64,000 nucleotides of DNA from Gambelia wislizenii. Its lineage: Eukaryota > Chordata > Lepidosauria > Squamata > Crotaphytidae. Within the stretch, counting starts at the first letter, position 1. Every line of letters starts with the position of its first letter. The notes beneath the pieces are model-generated. The model saw only the letters and a list, made by a program, of their open reading frames with translations, made no database searches and was not told the origin of the DNA. The position numbers and the translations under genes were made by a program. The stretch spans positions 342,502,256 through 342,566,255 of the forward strand of contig JAUMIR010000003.1 of assembly GCA_030847615.1 (NCBI GenBank). Reading direction: 5' to 3'. Positions 45,405-56,398 of this stretch are shown piece after piece.

Positions 45405-46089
45405 TGTGTCTTCAAGTTGTTTCCAACTTATGATGACCCTAAAGTAAATCAAGGGGGGGGTGAGGGTTGCAAGATTTGTTCAGGGGAAGTTGCCATGGCC
45501 TTTCTCTGAGGCTGAGAGAGTGTGGGTTGCCCAATGTCCAGACAGTGTCCAGAGGAGGCCGACCAAAATGATGAAAGGTCTGGAAGCCATGCCCTATGAT
45601 GAGCAGCTTAGGGAGCTGGGCATGTTTAGAATGGAAAAGAGAAGGTCATTTGGTGACATGATAGCCATGTCTATACTTTTGAAGGGGTGTCATATTGAGG
45701 ATAGAACGAGCTTGTTTTCTGCTGCTCTAGAGACTAGGACATGGAGCAATGGATTCAAACTACAGGAAAAGAGATTCCACCTAAGCATTAGGATGACCTT
45801 TCTGACTGTAAGACCTTGTTGGCAGTGGAATGTGCTGCCTCAGGGTATGCTGGATTCTCCTCCTTTGGAGGCTTTTAAGCAGAGGCTGGATGGCCATCTG
45901 TCAGAAATGCTTTGTCAGGAATTCCTGCATGGCAGGGGGTTGGACTGGATGGCCCTTGTGGTCTCTTCCAACTCTATGATTCTATGATTCTATGTCAATC
46001 AGTAGGCTTCCATTGCTCAGCAGGGATTTGAACCCTGATTTCCTGGAGTCTTGGCCCAGCACTCAGACCGCTACACCACATTGGGTCTC
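45405..46089 (-). mobile_element. tRNA SINE (family 1) split by CR1
   Basis: 45405-45538 is the 3' half (antisense CAAGTTGTTTCCAACTTATG, GCAAGATTTGTTCAGG, TCTGAGGCTGAGAGAGTGTG) and 45995-46089 the head (GGATTTGAACCCTGATTTCC B-box, CGCTACACCACATTGGGTCT). The break is within the GGTCACCCAGTG-type region. Confidence 0.75.
45540..45994 (+). pseudogene. CR1 LINE 3' end inserted in SINE
   Basis: GTGTCCAGAGGAGGCCGACC to the octamer tail TCTATGATTCTATGATTCTATG. Encodes the stretch from QRRPTKMMKGLEAMPYDEQL through FKYLKG-like SILLKGCHIED to FKQRLDGHLSEML. No TSD longer than a possible ATGTC. Confidence 0.85.
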
Positions 46090-46154
46090 AAAGATTGTCC
46101 CAATTTATATATTTTTAAATTATATTTTTTTAGTACATTTAAAAGTATTAAATG

Positions 46155-46405
46155 TACACATGCCTACTCAGAAGGGTAGTAAAATATAAAGTAACTGTTC
46201 TTGAGTTAAATAGGACAGACTTTCAGGTAAGTGAGAACAGGATTCAAGCATAAATATTTTATGTCTCACCTTTCTGTCACACTTGCCTACTCAGAAGTAA
46301 AGTAAAAAGTAAAGTAATTGTCCTTGAGTTACATGACACAGACTCTCATGTAAGTGAGAACAGGATTTCAGCTTAAATATTTTACATCACATTTATCTGA
46401 CACAT
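46155..46405 (+). repeat. Imperfect tandem duplication, unit about 125 bp
   Basis: TGCCTACTCAGAAG, GTTCTTGAGTTA, GTAAGTGAGAACAGGATT and AAATATTTTA appear in order at 46160-46280 and again at 46286-46405. The unit resembles common squamate repeat sequence with CTACTCAGAAGTAA. Confidence 0.65.
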
Positions 46406-46471
46406 GAAAAAGGATGACAGAGTTTTAAACACAACATTAAAATACTGACAAGTTAAATAAAATTTTAAGCA

Positions 46472-47512
46472 AGAGCCAGCATGATGTAGTGATTTGAGTG
46501 TTGGACTAGGACATTGGGAGACCAAGGTTTGACTCCTCACTCAGCCATGGAAACCCACTGAGTGACCTTGGGCAAGTCATACTCTCTCAGCCTCAGAGGA
46601 ATCTGAACAAATCTTGCCAAGAAAACCCCATGACAGGTTCATCTTAGGGTCACCATAATTTGGAAACAACCTGGAGAGACTGGAGAGCTGGGCCAAAGCT
46701 AACAAAATGAAATTCAATACGGAGAAGTGTAAGGTACTGCACTTAGTGCAAAAAAATGAAAGGCATCAATATAGGATGGGAGAGACCTGGCTGAATGACA
46801 CTATGTGCGAAAGGGATCTAAGAGTCCTAGTAGACCACAAGTTGAACATGAGTCAACAGTGTAATGCGGCAGCTAAAAAGGCCAATGCAATTTTGGGCTG
46901 TATCAATAGAAGTATAGTGTCTAGATCAAGGGAAGTAATAGTGCCACTCTATCCTGCCTTGGTCACACCTCACCTGGAATACTGTGTCCAGTTCTGGGCA
47001 CCACAATTCAAAAAAGATATTGACAAATTGAAGCATGTCCAGAGAAGGGCAACTAAAATGGTGACAGGTCTGGAAACCATGCCTTGTGAGGAGAGACTTG
47101 GGGAGCTGGGTATGTTTGGCCTGGAGAGGGGATGGTTGGGAGGCGATATGATAGCCCTGTTTAAGTATTGGGAGGGGTGTCACGTTGAGGATGGAGCAGG
47201 CTTGTTTTCTGCTGTTCCAGAGACTGGAACACGGAGCAATGGGTGCAAGCTCCAGGAACAGAGATTCCACCTCAACATGAGGAGGAACTTTTTGACAGTA
47301 AGAGCTGTTCGGCAGTGGAACGCACTCCCTCGGAGCGTGGTGGGGTCTCCTTCCTTGGAGGTCTTTAAACAGAGGCTGGATTGCCATCTGTTGGGGATGC
47401 TTTGATCGTGATTTCCTGCGTGGCAGGGGGGTTGGACTGGATGGCCCTCGTGGTCTCTTCCAACTGTACAATTCTATGATTCTATGAAGGCGCACAATGA
47501 CAACAACAGCGA
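46472..47512 (+). mobile_element. tRNA SINE (family 1) split by CR1
   Basis: Head AGAGCCAGCATGATGTAGTG, B-box-like AAGGTTTGACTCC, CAAATCTTGCCAAGAAAACC and ACCATAATTTGGAAACAAC to 46670; the tail resumes after the CR1 as AAGGCGCACAATGACAACAA. About 25 bases near GGAAGGCAATGG are deleted. Confidence 0.8.
46671..47486 (+). pseudogene. CR1 LINE 3' end inserted in SINE, open frame kept
   Basis: Frame 46707-47405 (232 codons) stays open from CKVLHL to the natural C-terminus FKQRLDCHLLGML, with DLRVLVDHKLNMSQQC, PLYPALVTPHLEYC and RAVRQWNALP. Tail ATTCTATGATTCTATG at 47471-47486. 5'-truncated before the palm, so it has no enzymatic domain despite the open frame. The least damaged CR1 coding segment in the window. 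The minus frame 46926-47867 is its shadow. Confidence 0.9.
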
Positions 47513-47920
47513 AAAGGACCTTGCACAACATGCCACGCGGGGAGTTTGCTGTCTGGGGCAGGAGCAGAGGGCTGCAGGGCCATGGAGGCTGCAGCATTCT
47601 TCTTCTTTCCAAGAGGCTTTGCACTGCCATGGTGCCTTCTGAGGAAGGTGGGAATGATGCAGCCAATGAGATTAAACCTTGTTTGAACTCATTGGCTGTT
47701 GAGTCCAACCAGAGAGAACTTCCACTGTCTCCATTCCAGTTGTATTCCAGGGCATATGGGGGGGGGCGCTCCCTCGCTAGCTGGCCAGTTTGTCTTGGTG
47801 CATTATCCCACCCCCACCCCTTTATTCTTGTGCTGTTATGGTTCTCTTGTGTTAAATTGTATTGCATGGGATTGTCATTTTCTGCTATGTCTCTGTCACA
47901 ACTTTGTGTTGGGGCGATCT
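47513..47920. other. No recognised feature
   Basis: GC-richer than its neighbours (GGGGCAGGAGCAGAGGGCTG). The long minus frame 46926-47867 crosses it only because of the CR1 shadow. Confidence 0.4.
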
Positions 47921-48762
47921 GGACTTAGTTCACCAGTGTTCTTGCAGCAGATTACCAGATGTGTTAAAAGTGGTGTTACACGAATGCCAGGAGATTGCAA
48001 AAGGGCTCCCTTTTCAGATGACATTGTTCCCCCCTCATTATGCACTCATTCTGCTGCCATTCCACCAGTGCTGGCTGCTTTTTATTGACAGGACAAGCCA
48101 TCAATACATCCCCCGTTCCGTTTCTGTCACGGATGTTCCTGTGAGCGAAAAGATGCCCCATTATGCTGGCGGGATCTCAGCGTCAATGGGAGGTTCCTGC
48201 CAGAAAACTTCTGGGTGCAATCTGGACATCCAGGTAAGTGACACACTTTTTATGACCCTCCCCGGGTTACTTCTATCTTTTTAAGTGTGCTTTTTTTAAG
48301 AGGGCTCCAAGGTTCACTCAGCCTTCCATCCTTTCATAGGTCGGTAAAATGAGTACCCAGCTTGCGGGGGCAATTAGCTAACACACATTGGAAACTGCTT
48401 AATGCAGTGTAGATGTGTAAATTGCTATTGTTTAAAACAATTGTAAGACACTCTGATAGCCTTGTGGCTGAAGAGCAGGGTATAAATAAATAAATAAATA
48501 AATATAAAGTTTTGTGCTTGTTGTATTTTTTTTGTGTGTGTTCTTTTTATTTTTATTTTTTAATTTCCCATGCTCACGTCTTCTAGCAAGAATCCGCGAG
48601 ATTTCGATCCAGGAAGTGAAGGAGAGCTCCTCACTCCTGGGCTGCTGGAAAACTGGGAGAAGAGGTAAGTGCTGTGGGGAGGGTGATTGTGGCGTGACAG
48701 GGACAGGAGTGGAGATTGTGGGACAGGAATGCTTTTTTCGTTCCTGTCTGATAATCTCCATA
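47921..48762 (-). mobile_element. Family-A MITE split by a SINE
   Basis: Left part 47921-48297 with CCATTCCACCAGTGCTGG, ATGCTGGCGGGATCTCAGCG and ACTTTTTATGACCCTCCC, right part 48506-48762 ending GTCTGATAATCTCC. The SINE at 48298-48506 separates them. Confidence 0.5.
48298..48506 (+). mobile_element. tRNA-derived SINE (family 2), head missing
   Basis: From CTCCAAGGTTCACTCAGCCT through GGTAAAATGAGTACCCAGC and TAGCCTTGTGGCTGAAGAGC to (AAAT)n at 48484-48503. Nearly identical to the matching part of 34276-34550. Confidence 0.8.
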
Positions 48763-50033
48763 GTGTAGGCCCCTTAGGGGACTTGGGGTGTTGGAGAAAG
48801 ATGGTGCTGCTCAGCTGGGGGCCAGCACCTATCCAGCACCCCCAGTGATGAGGGCCACAGGGCTCAGCCAATGTGGTTCTCCAGTCATCCCAGTAGCCAG
48901 TTGTGGCCAGTTGTATTGGATCATCGATCAACAGGCGGGTTGGTCGATGCCCAGATCTGGACCCATGCCAAAGCCAACTCAGCTATAGCTGTTACCAATA
49001 AAAGTTGTGTCCTTTCCATTCCACTTTACTGGTTGTGTTGGAGCAGCAATCAGGACAGCATAGCAAAATCAACTGAAAAGGGGGGACTTCATCTTTTCTG
49101 TATGCCAAATGCACATCAACACAACACAGTTTTGGCAAGATGCTGAAATATCAGCAGAGAAGGAGGCAAACAAACTTCTTTAGAGCAGGAAATTCCACTT
49201 CAATTGAGAGGGTCCATTCCTCCCTAGATACTGCATTTATGTTGTCACCTCCTCACCCCAAGACACTTCCATTTTGAGAAGGACTGCAGGGGGAAACTGG
49301 GGTTTTTGGGCTTGCTGCAGGAGGGTGGCCAAGTGAAGAGTCTGGGCCAGTTGCCCATCCCTGATGTGAAGCAACTAAATGGAAGCATTCAGGATTCCCA
49401 GCTGCACCACAAACTCTAGTTTGGAATGGCACCTGGTAGAAAATAAATATTCCTGGCAATATTCTTGCAGAGAAATAATTCTAGGCACAGAAACGCCATG
49501 GCTCTCATCATCAAAGAACAGGGTGAGATATTTTCTATTACAATGAAGAGAGCAATGATTCCGACTCATCTCAGCCGTTAGATGATGAATACAATGGCCT
49601 TGTTGAAAAGCCCCCACTGGTTGAATGACTGGGCAACACACTTGTTCTTCAATAGCACAATTTTCACTTCTCATGTACTGCAGTTAAGAGCAGTGACTCT
49701 GCAAGTTTAAAGGGGAAAAAGGATTATTACTGCAGTGTAGGAAAGAAGCAGAGTTAAGACTATGATTCAACTGTATAAAATCTAGCTTATTCAGACCGCA
49801 GTTTAAAATCCTGGGCCCAAGGATAAAGGATGTGTTGCATCATGAGCGGTTTTAGTGTAATGCAAGTCATACTGCAGAGTGCCTAGCTGCATCTGCTTTT
49901 GGACCACTGAGACTTTCTGGCTTGCAATCACAGTTCTAGAAAGAGTGGCCAAAACAGGATTTTGGGATAAATCACACAGGGTACAACTCATCAATTTAAG
50001 ACACTTTAAGGCCATAGCACTAGGAACATATAC
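48763..50033. other. No recognised feature
   Basis: CCAATAAAAGTTGTG near 48997 could be a poly-A signal within an LTR-like stretch (48763-49010), but no second landmark supports that. No gene. Confidence 0.4.
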
Positions 50034-50110
50034 AGTAGGAGTCCTGTATACATGGGGGATTGGTTCCAGGCCCTACCACAGATAGTGAAATCCATGGAAA
50101 ATAGCAAACA
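50034..50110 (-). mobile_element. Tigger-like MITE fragment
   Basis: AGTAGGAGTCCTGTATACATGGGGGATTGG-type start with TTCCAGGCCC and GAAATCCATGGAAAATAGC, related to 22456-22934. Confidence 0.4.
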
Positions 50111-50139
50111 CCTTTGCTGCTCCCAACAGACCCCCCTGC

Positions 50140-50515
50140 AGAGAAGGGAGAAAGGAGGTGAGCTCGCCTCCTCCCTTCCTCCCCCCACCCCCTGCCAGCT
50201 CCACCATGTCACCAGAACCATCCCGGGGAAGGAAGGGGGAGGCGAGCTCACCTCCTCCTCCCTCACCCCACTGTTCACCCCCCCCCCGCCAGCTCCACCA
50301 TGCCACCAGAACCGTCCCGGGGTAGAGAGGGGGGAGGTGAGCTCGCCTCCTCTCCCTCACCCCCACCAGCTTCGCCACACCACCAGAACCGTCCAAGGGA
50401 AGGGAAGGGGGAGGCGAGCTCATCTCCTCCCTCCCTTCACCCTGCCCATCCCCACCAGCTCCATCGTGCCACTGGAACTGTCATGGGGTGGGGATGGGGA
50501 GGCAAGCTGGCGCAC
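50140..50515 (+). repeat. GC-rich minisatellite, 4-5 units
   Basis: Units of roughly 75-95 bases, each with GGGGGAGGCGAGCTCACCTC (or close), a pyrimidine-rich CCTCCCTCACCCC stretch and CCAGCTCCACCATGCCACCA followed by GAACCGTCC. Both strands stay open in several frames because the unit lacks stops. These frames are not genes. Confidence 0.8.
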
Positions 50516-50559
50516 ACAGTAACCACGCAAAGATGATGATGTCATGTGATAGCAGGGCC

Positions 50560-50625
50560 CATTCATGCTACCATGATGTTGTAATCGTGAGATTTTTACC
50601 GCATCTGATAATGTCCTCAGTAACA
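50560..50625 (+). mobile_element. Family-A MITE right end
   Basis: CATGATGTTGTAATCGTGAG and GCATCTGATAATGTCCTCAG match the family-A right terminus only. Confidence 0.45.
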
Positions 50626-51990
50626 CCTGTTAGACTGTGAAATTGATTATTATGATGATGGCAATCACATTGAGACAGTGTTTTCAATCTACTTGTCATC
50701 ACATTCTTATTTCAAATTTACCTTCCTGAAATCAGTGAAATGTCTGGGAATGAAAAGGCACACAGACTGCTGTATTCAAAATCACTGAGGCAGATGTGAA
50801 CCACATTGGCTGCATGAAGTAGCAATTTACTCAACAAAAAGGACAGCTGGCTTGAAGGATGTTACAGATGTACAGTATAAATTTCTTGAGATGTCTGCAA
50901 GTTATTCCTTGCATAAAGATGGCAGTGTAAGGCGTGGCAGCAGCAAATACTGACCAATGAACCAAGGATAAGCTTTCACTTTCATTATTTGGCAAACAAC
51001 CCCCTCCCCTTTCGTGCATGTTCAACAACAGACACATCTCCTCTTCATGCATTTCAGCATCACAGCCCAGGCTTAAGAATACCCAGGGGAATTGCAAGAG
51101 TCTGTCATCAGCCTGCTGCTGACATACATAAATCATGACTCTAGTACACATTCTCTACTTCATGTTACACCCGTCTCCAGTTTTTATATATGTGTGTGTG
51201 TGTGTTATCTTTACATAATTGAAGGACAGGCCACCATTGGCATTGGCATTTTAAAACCACAGTATCAAATTTCTTTCTGGCACATATAGCAGTCAGTTCA
51301 CAATACATTTTGAAAATATGCCTATCATGCAGCTGGAAGCTTCTTCTGCACATATACCAGATGCATGCAAACCTACGGGGCCAGCCCTACTATTAGGCAG
51401 ATTTAGGCAACTCCCTCAGGCGGGAAATCTTGAGTATCATGAAAGCACACCTAGTTATTTAATTTGCTAGTATTGCATTTTGCCTGAGAGAGGAGGAGGA
51501 AAGGTACTTAAGGGACTATTTTTCCCCTCCTGTGCCAAAATAACTTGGCTGTCTTTGGACACTATCCATCCTGTTTTGGCAGGGCTGGGGAAGATGCCAT
51601 TTGTTACTCCACAGCAGGCAGCAGGATGATTTGGGCCTGATCTGCATAAATATTTGTAAATAGATTTGCCCATAAACATACATGCACATTGTACTCTTTT
51701 TTTGACAAGGTTCTTTATACAGATGTACACAAAAGTTGTGTAATCTATGCATGGGAGTAAAATATGCAATTTTGTGTGTGTGTTTTATTATTTATTTAAT
51801 GCATATATTAAATTGAATCTATATTTATTAAATTAAATTATTTTTTGTATTCATCACATTTCTCTGTGTGTGTATTTATGTGTGTGCGTGTGTGTTAACA
51901 ATCAGTTAAAAATCAGGCTTTTAACTGATTGGGGTAGTACAACAGGTGTGCTCTTTCTTAACATGTAATATATTTTAATACAAGTTTAAC
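50626..51990. other. No recognised feature
   Basis: Contains a short GT run at 51190-51203 and TG-rich stretches at 51770-51895. Several chance frames on minus (50831-51151, 51467-51769). Confidence 0.45.
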
Positions 51991-52310
51991 TATAGAATCA
52001 TAGAGTTGAAAGAGACCACAAGGGCCATCCAGTCCAACCCCCTGCCATGCAGGAATATGCAATCAAAGCACACCCAAAGCACGCCCAAAGGAGACTCCAC
52101 CACATTCCGAGGCAGTGCATTCCACTGCCAAACAGCACTTACTGTCAGGAATTTCTTCCTAATGTTTAGGTGGAATCTCTTTTCTTGTAGTTTGAGTCCA
52201 CTGCTTCATGTCCTAGTCTATGAAGCAGCAGAAAACAAGCTTGCTCCATCCTCAGTATGACATCCCTTCAAATATTTAAACATGGCTATCAAGTCCCCCC
52301 TTAACCTTTT
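51991..52310 (-). pseudogene. CR1 LINE 3' end, antisense
   Basis: Opens with TAGAATCATAGAGTTGAAAG (tail complement) and ends within the FKYLKG region near CCCTTAACC. About 30 bases around the FKQRLDGHL codons are deleted and replaced by a CACCCAAAGCACGCCCAAAG duplication. Confidence 0.88.
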
Positions 52311-52319
52311 CTTTGAATT

Positions 52320-52455
52320 AATGTTTTAAAGTAGATTGTTCTTCCAAATCTTTTTCATTTCTGTGCTTGTTTGTTTTAGTTAGATTGTTTTAGTCATTTT
52401 GTTTTAATGTACAGTGTAAGCCACTTTGGGCCCCATATTGGGAGAAAAGTAGGGA
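52320..52455 (+). repeat. LINE-type 3' tail (L2-like)
   Basis: GTGTAAGCCACTTTGGGCCC and ATATTGGGAGAAAAGT resemble the tails at 45330 and 24500. Confidence 0.4.
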
Positions 52456-52719
52456 ACTGGTGGCACCATAGTAAGAATAGTTGGGGAGATGCTGTTACTG
52501 TCCCCTAGCAACTGCCAGCTGCTGCCTCATTTTGCAACTGCTGAAGGGTCTAGAACAAAAACTCCACAACAGTGCCAGGGATCCTGGAACTGTTTCTAAG
52601 GTGGGAGGCTTTGACATTGGCAGGCAGGTGATTATTAATTTTGCCTTCTTTAGGTGCATCACTTGTAAAACAATGAACCCCCAGAATACATTGCTTTAAA
52701 ATAATGGTTGGAATCCTGT

Positions 52720-52990
52720 CGGAGAGTTATGAACCCCCAACCATTTGAGGCTTACTGCACTCTGAAGTAAAGCGGCAATGCAGCAGAAAGGTTCCATCTT
52801 CCATGCTGCCCTATCACACAATGTCATCATTCTTCCAGTGTTCTGCCGTTCTGGTCCCATGGGAGACCGAGCTAAAACTGCATCTTTTTGCTAACAGGTT
52901 TTTCCAGTTAGCAAAAAGACACAGGGGTTCAGGCCAGGAGTTGCTGTGTAGTCATGTAACTATGGTGGTTACATATTTGTAACTCCCCAA
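52720..52990. mobile_element. Fold-back MITE
   Basis: GAATCCTGTCGGAGAGTTA is mirrored by TAACTCCCCAACAGAATTC, and the centre TCTTTTTGCTAACAGG/CCAGTTAGCAAAAAGA is a clean hairpin. GTCCCATGGGAGACCGAGC is similar to the 6298-6604 palindrome. Confidence 0.6.
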
Positions 52991-53179
52991 CAGAATTCTG
53001 GTGAACAGCAGCAGCAACCAACTGGAGTAGGACACAATCTGACTGTCATGAAAGCAATGAAAAAATAATAAATGAAATATAAAACTCAGTAAGTAAAAAA
53101 AAAATACAATCAGGCAAAGGGGAAAATATGTAAGAACCTATTAACTGACAAAAAAACGTGCCTATGAGATCTCCTATTA

Positions 53180-53201
53180 CATCCATCCATCCATCCATCC
53201 A
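53180..53201 (+). repeat. (ATCC)n microsatellite
   Basis: Five and a half ATCC units. Confidence 0.9.
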
Positions 53202-54215
53202 CTTCTTGTTGCCTACTACACTACTTTCCAAACAAAATATGTGGAGATATATTAGAAGATAGCAGATTATACACTTAATACTCAAATGCAAAAAATGTAA
53301 TTATCTACCAAGCTTAAAAGGTAGAGAATTAGGTGTAGGCATATCACTTCTCCCATTCATTATCATTCAGTTATCCTTAAATATGAAGGCTCTAATAATA
53401 ACCTAAATGTGTACTGTACTTAGAAGTTCCTTCCATGTGTTCACTGTAGCTTACTTCCAAGCAAGTGTGCATGGGACAGATGGCATGCAGCCACCTTTGT
53501 TAGTCATGGGAGAGCTCAACTACAATATCTATCTTAATATTCGTGTGTGTATTGCATGTGGTTGATCACTTTGTATATTTCTGTTTGATCATTCCTAATG
53601 AGACTCAACAACATAGGGGTCTTGTTGGTCCAATTTGCCTGAACAATTCAGGGGAGAGCTGAACCATTTAGCCTAGTTTTAGGGGAACTTGAGCCATAAG
53701 TGGGCCCCTTTATACTTTAAAGAGCATTCTTTTTCAATCAACCTTTAGCCATCCCTTCCCACTGAGATATGGGAAATTGCCTATTCTGATAGAGGTAGCA
53801 ATCTTACCATGCCTATACTCAAAAGTTGCTAGTTTGCATGTCTGTCTAAGAGCTTAAGACACAGCATGTATTTATGTAATTTCTTTTTTTTCCCCCTTTT
53901 TTTGGCATTAGCCATATACACACACTCTTTCTGCATCAGTTAGTCTGCAGTTAGTCTGTTTGTCCTCCATTTTGTAGTCTGTAGTTCTCTCTCCTTCTCC
54001 CTCTCCCATTTTTGAAGGACACATGTTACAGAGCCTCTCTCCATGAGATGTAATGAAAACTTTCGTATTTGTAAGCAATCCTACTTCATAGTACTGTATT
54101 TTACAATGAAGAGTAAGCTTGCTTTACTTCTCTGTAAGACCCTCAGGGGTATGTGGATGCTGTGGGACTGGTTCCTGTTCATCTCTACTTGTTAATTATT
54201 AATTACTCTGCAGCC

Positions 54216-54312
54216 TGTGGCGTCACTAAGGCTGGTGTCACCCCCTCCCCCTGATGGTGTCACCTAGTGTGGTTTGGCCTCTTTGCACCCCCTAGTGCCA
54301 CCACTGGGGGCA
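54216..54312. repeat. Fragment shared with 23190-23285
   Basis: TGTGGCGTCACTAAGGCTGG, CTGATGGTGTCACCTAG and CCCCCTAGTGCCACCACTG. Unclassified. Confidence 0.5.
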
Positions 54313-55092
54313 GCCTCTCATTTCTAACAGAAGGAACACCTGAGCTGTATTCAGCCATTCTGACTGAGGTTAAGTAACTATGCAAAGAGGTCCTCTCCAC
54401 TTCATACTTGTAATTTTTTACTTTAAAAAGTGACAACAGAGGGGATAGTGCACACTTCCTTTTTCATTTTTACTTAACCCACTGAGAAATACCCAACACC
54501 TCACTTTTGATGTAAGAAAGTCAAGGGACTTAAGCAGGGTCCAAATATGTCAACAGTGGATATCGGGTGTAATGTCAACAATAAAGCAAACAAACACAAA
54601 CAAAAAACACCTCATTTTAAAGGAGGAAATGTTAAGGTATATGTCTGTATTCTGTTTGTAAAAATAGTGAATAGATTTTTCTAGGGCAAAGAAAGTGTTT
54701 CAACAGAGACCAAGTTGACTCATCTGCAGCTGTTGTTATTACAGAGGCCGGAAATGCAGGGGAGGTTCCAGCACTAGAGTCTAGAAAAAGTAGTATCTCT
54801 GTGAAAACAGAATATTCAGGCAGTGAGTCTGAGAGATGGATTTTGTTGACATGACTGTATATCCCATCCAGCTATACATATCCGTACTGTATAAGTCATT
54901 TGTATATGTTGTGCTGCTCTGCTCTTTGACAAATAAAGCCTGCTTGCCATACGCTTAGTCTCAGAGTGATTTCTCTCAGCATGAGGCCACCTGCATAGAC
55001 CTAGTACTGTAGTGATGCCTGACTCTCTGTACATGCTCAGGAGGGTCTATCACTTCACCTCACAGAAAATTGCTTTAAAACTGTTAAAACAA
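54313..55092. other. Unannotated, possible solo LTR at 54600-55030
   Basis: GACAAATAAAGCCTGCTTGC near 54929-54948 looks like a polyadenylation signal followed by U5-like sequence. No second LTR, primer site or paired ends are seen, so this is a weak hint. Confidence 0.25.
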
Positions 55093-55225
55093 ATCATTAA
55101 AGTTTGGAAAAGTAATTTTTGGACCACAGCTCCTAGAACCCACCAGTCAGCATGGCCATTGACCAGGTTGGTTTGAGGTGGTTCTGGAAGCTGTAGTCCA
55201 AAAAAAGTAAATTTTGCAGGCTCTG
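55093..55225. mobile_element. Family-E fold-back MITE
   Basis: GGAAAAGTAATTTTTGGACC is mirrored by GTCCAAAAAAAGTAAATTTT, with the central CCAGTCAGCATGGCCATTGA as in 1480-1597. Confidence 0.65.
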
Positions 55226-55373
55226 TAAATAATTCACATCTCTTTTAATAGATCAGAGAATCAAAAAGTGAGCAGTTGATTATACATAAATAAAAGAATT
55301 CCTTAAGGAGGATAGTGCAAAGAAGTGAAATAAATCCTTTGTACTGGGCCTTGACTGTGAATAATGTTGAATA

Positions 55374-55909
55374 AGGACTTTATCAGATGAACCCCTTAAA
55401 ATGTTATTTTGCTGGTTAAAAAAAATCAATTTTTATGACAGAAAAAGAATGCCCCCCATCAAAGTGAGTGGAGCTTTGTTCACATCTTCAGATAAAATGC
55501 TACAGATTCTCACTAGAAGACATTCGTGCGGAAAATTTTAAAAGCAAAAAGAACAAAGAAAAAGTAGCACAAAGCACAGGAACACATTTTAAAAGTCCCA
55601 AGTAACCCAGGGAGGGTCATAAAAAGTTCATCACTTACCTGCATGTCGCAATCTCACCTGGAAGTGTTTGCGCCAGACCGGCCATTCTCACTGCATTCAT
55701 GTGAGTACAATGGTAAAAGGTTTCACATGCTGCCAATGCTGGCACTGAAGCACCACAGGGGATCAATTGACTGCTTCAGCCATCAGTTAAAAAGTATGGG
55801 CTTTGGCAGGGACATCAGTGTGAAAGGGCAACGTCATGTGGTATGCATGCCCCTTTGCCTTTATGTGGCATTGATATGACGTTGTATTTAGTACATCTGA
55901 TAAAGTCCT
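55374..55909 (+). mobile_element. Family-A MITE, reference copy
   Basis: Perfect 16-bp terminal inverted repeats AGGACTTTATCAGATG, 536 bp overall. The body carries GGGTCATAAAAAGTTCATCA, CTGGAAGTGTTTGCG and CAGACCGGCCATTCTCACTG. No transposase. The target duplication could not be read from the flanks, so the superfamily stays open. Confidence 0.75.
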
Positions 55910-56128
55910 AAATTACACCTCAGCCATTGAGGTGTGCACTATACACCAGAGTTAAATTTACATGGCATGAAGTTCTAGAGCTACCTGACATATACTCCTG
56001 AGTTCTAGATGTAAAACTATTGTCTTCTAACAAGAATACACAACTCAATAAAAAAATCAACCACTGGAACAGAAGTTTGGAAGGCAGCCAGTACAAAACC
56101 AGTTTTTAGAAAGAGGTAAGGGGAGAAA

Positions 56129-56318
56129 GTCAGGTTGCTTACCTGTAACCATAGATCTTCAAGTGGTCTTCTGTGAATTCATACAGTGGATAACTCCTGC
56201 GCCTGCGCAGAGCCCTTAGAACCTTCTGGAATCACTAGGCAGAACATTTTTGGCAGTAGCTCCACCCACCCTAATGGTCCCTCTTATGGCGCTCCCGCCT
56301 AATTCCCCTCAGTTCCTT
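56129..56318 (-). repeat. DIRS right inverted terminal repeat with extension
   Basis: 56153-56318 is the inverted counterpart of 62228-62393 (roughly 85% by eye, sharing GGCAGTAGCTCCACCCACCC-type and GCCTAATTCCCCTCAGTTCC-type blocks). The outer 24 bases, 56129-56152 (GTCAGGTTGCTTACCTGTAA...), have no partner in the left ITR: the known right-end extension of DIRS elements. Confidence 0.85.
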
Positions 56319-56398
56319 GAAGGACACCACAATTAGCAGCATCAGGAACATTAAGCATAAATATGTCATAGCAGGACACAGAAGGGAGGATGGGTGAG

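Larger units (their letters stand above)
52605..53705. repeat. Dispersed repeat shared with 16372-16850
   Basis: CTGTAGCTTACTTCCAAGCA, GGGAGAGCTCAACTACAATA, GGTCTTGTTGGTCCAATTTG and upstream GGCAGGCAGGTGATTATTAA keep the order of the first copy. A palindromic unit (52720-52990) and other sequence sit between the two halves. Confidence 0.45.

Noticed and set aside
46926..47867. 313-codon open frame on minus
   Set aside because: Its 3' two thirds are the antisense of CR1 coding sequence, and the rest has no domain. Shadow frame.
50052..50522. Proline/serine-rich open frames on both strands
   Set aside because: Product of a stop-poor GC-rich minisatellite; present in several frames at once.
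54600..55030. Solo retroviral LTR
   Set aside because: Only an AATAAA and U5-like sequence; no paired ends, target duplication or second LTR. Kept as a hint only.
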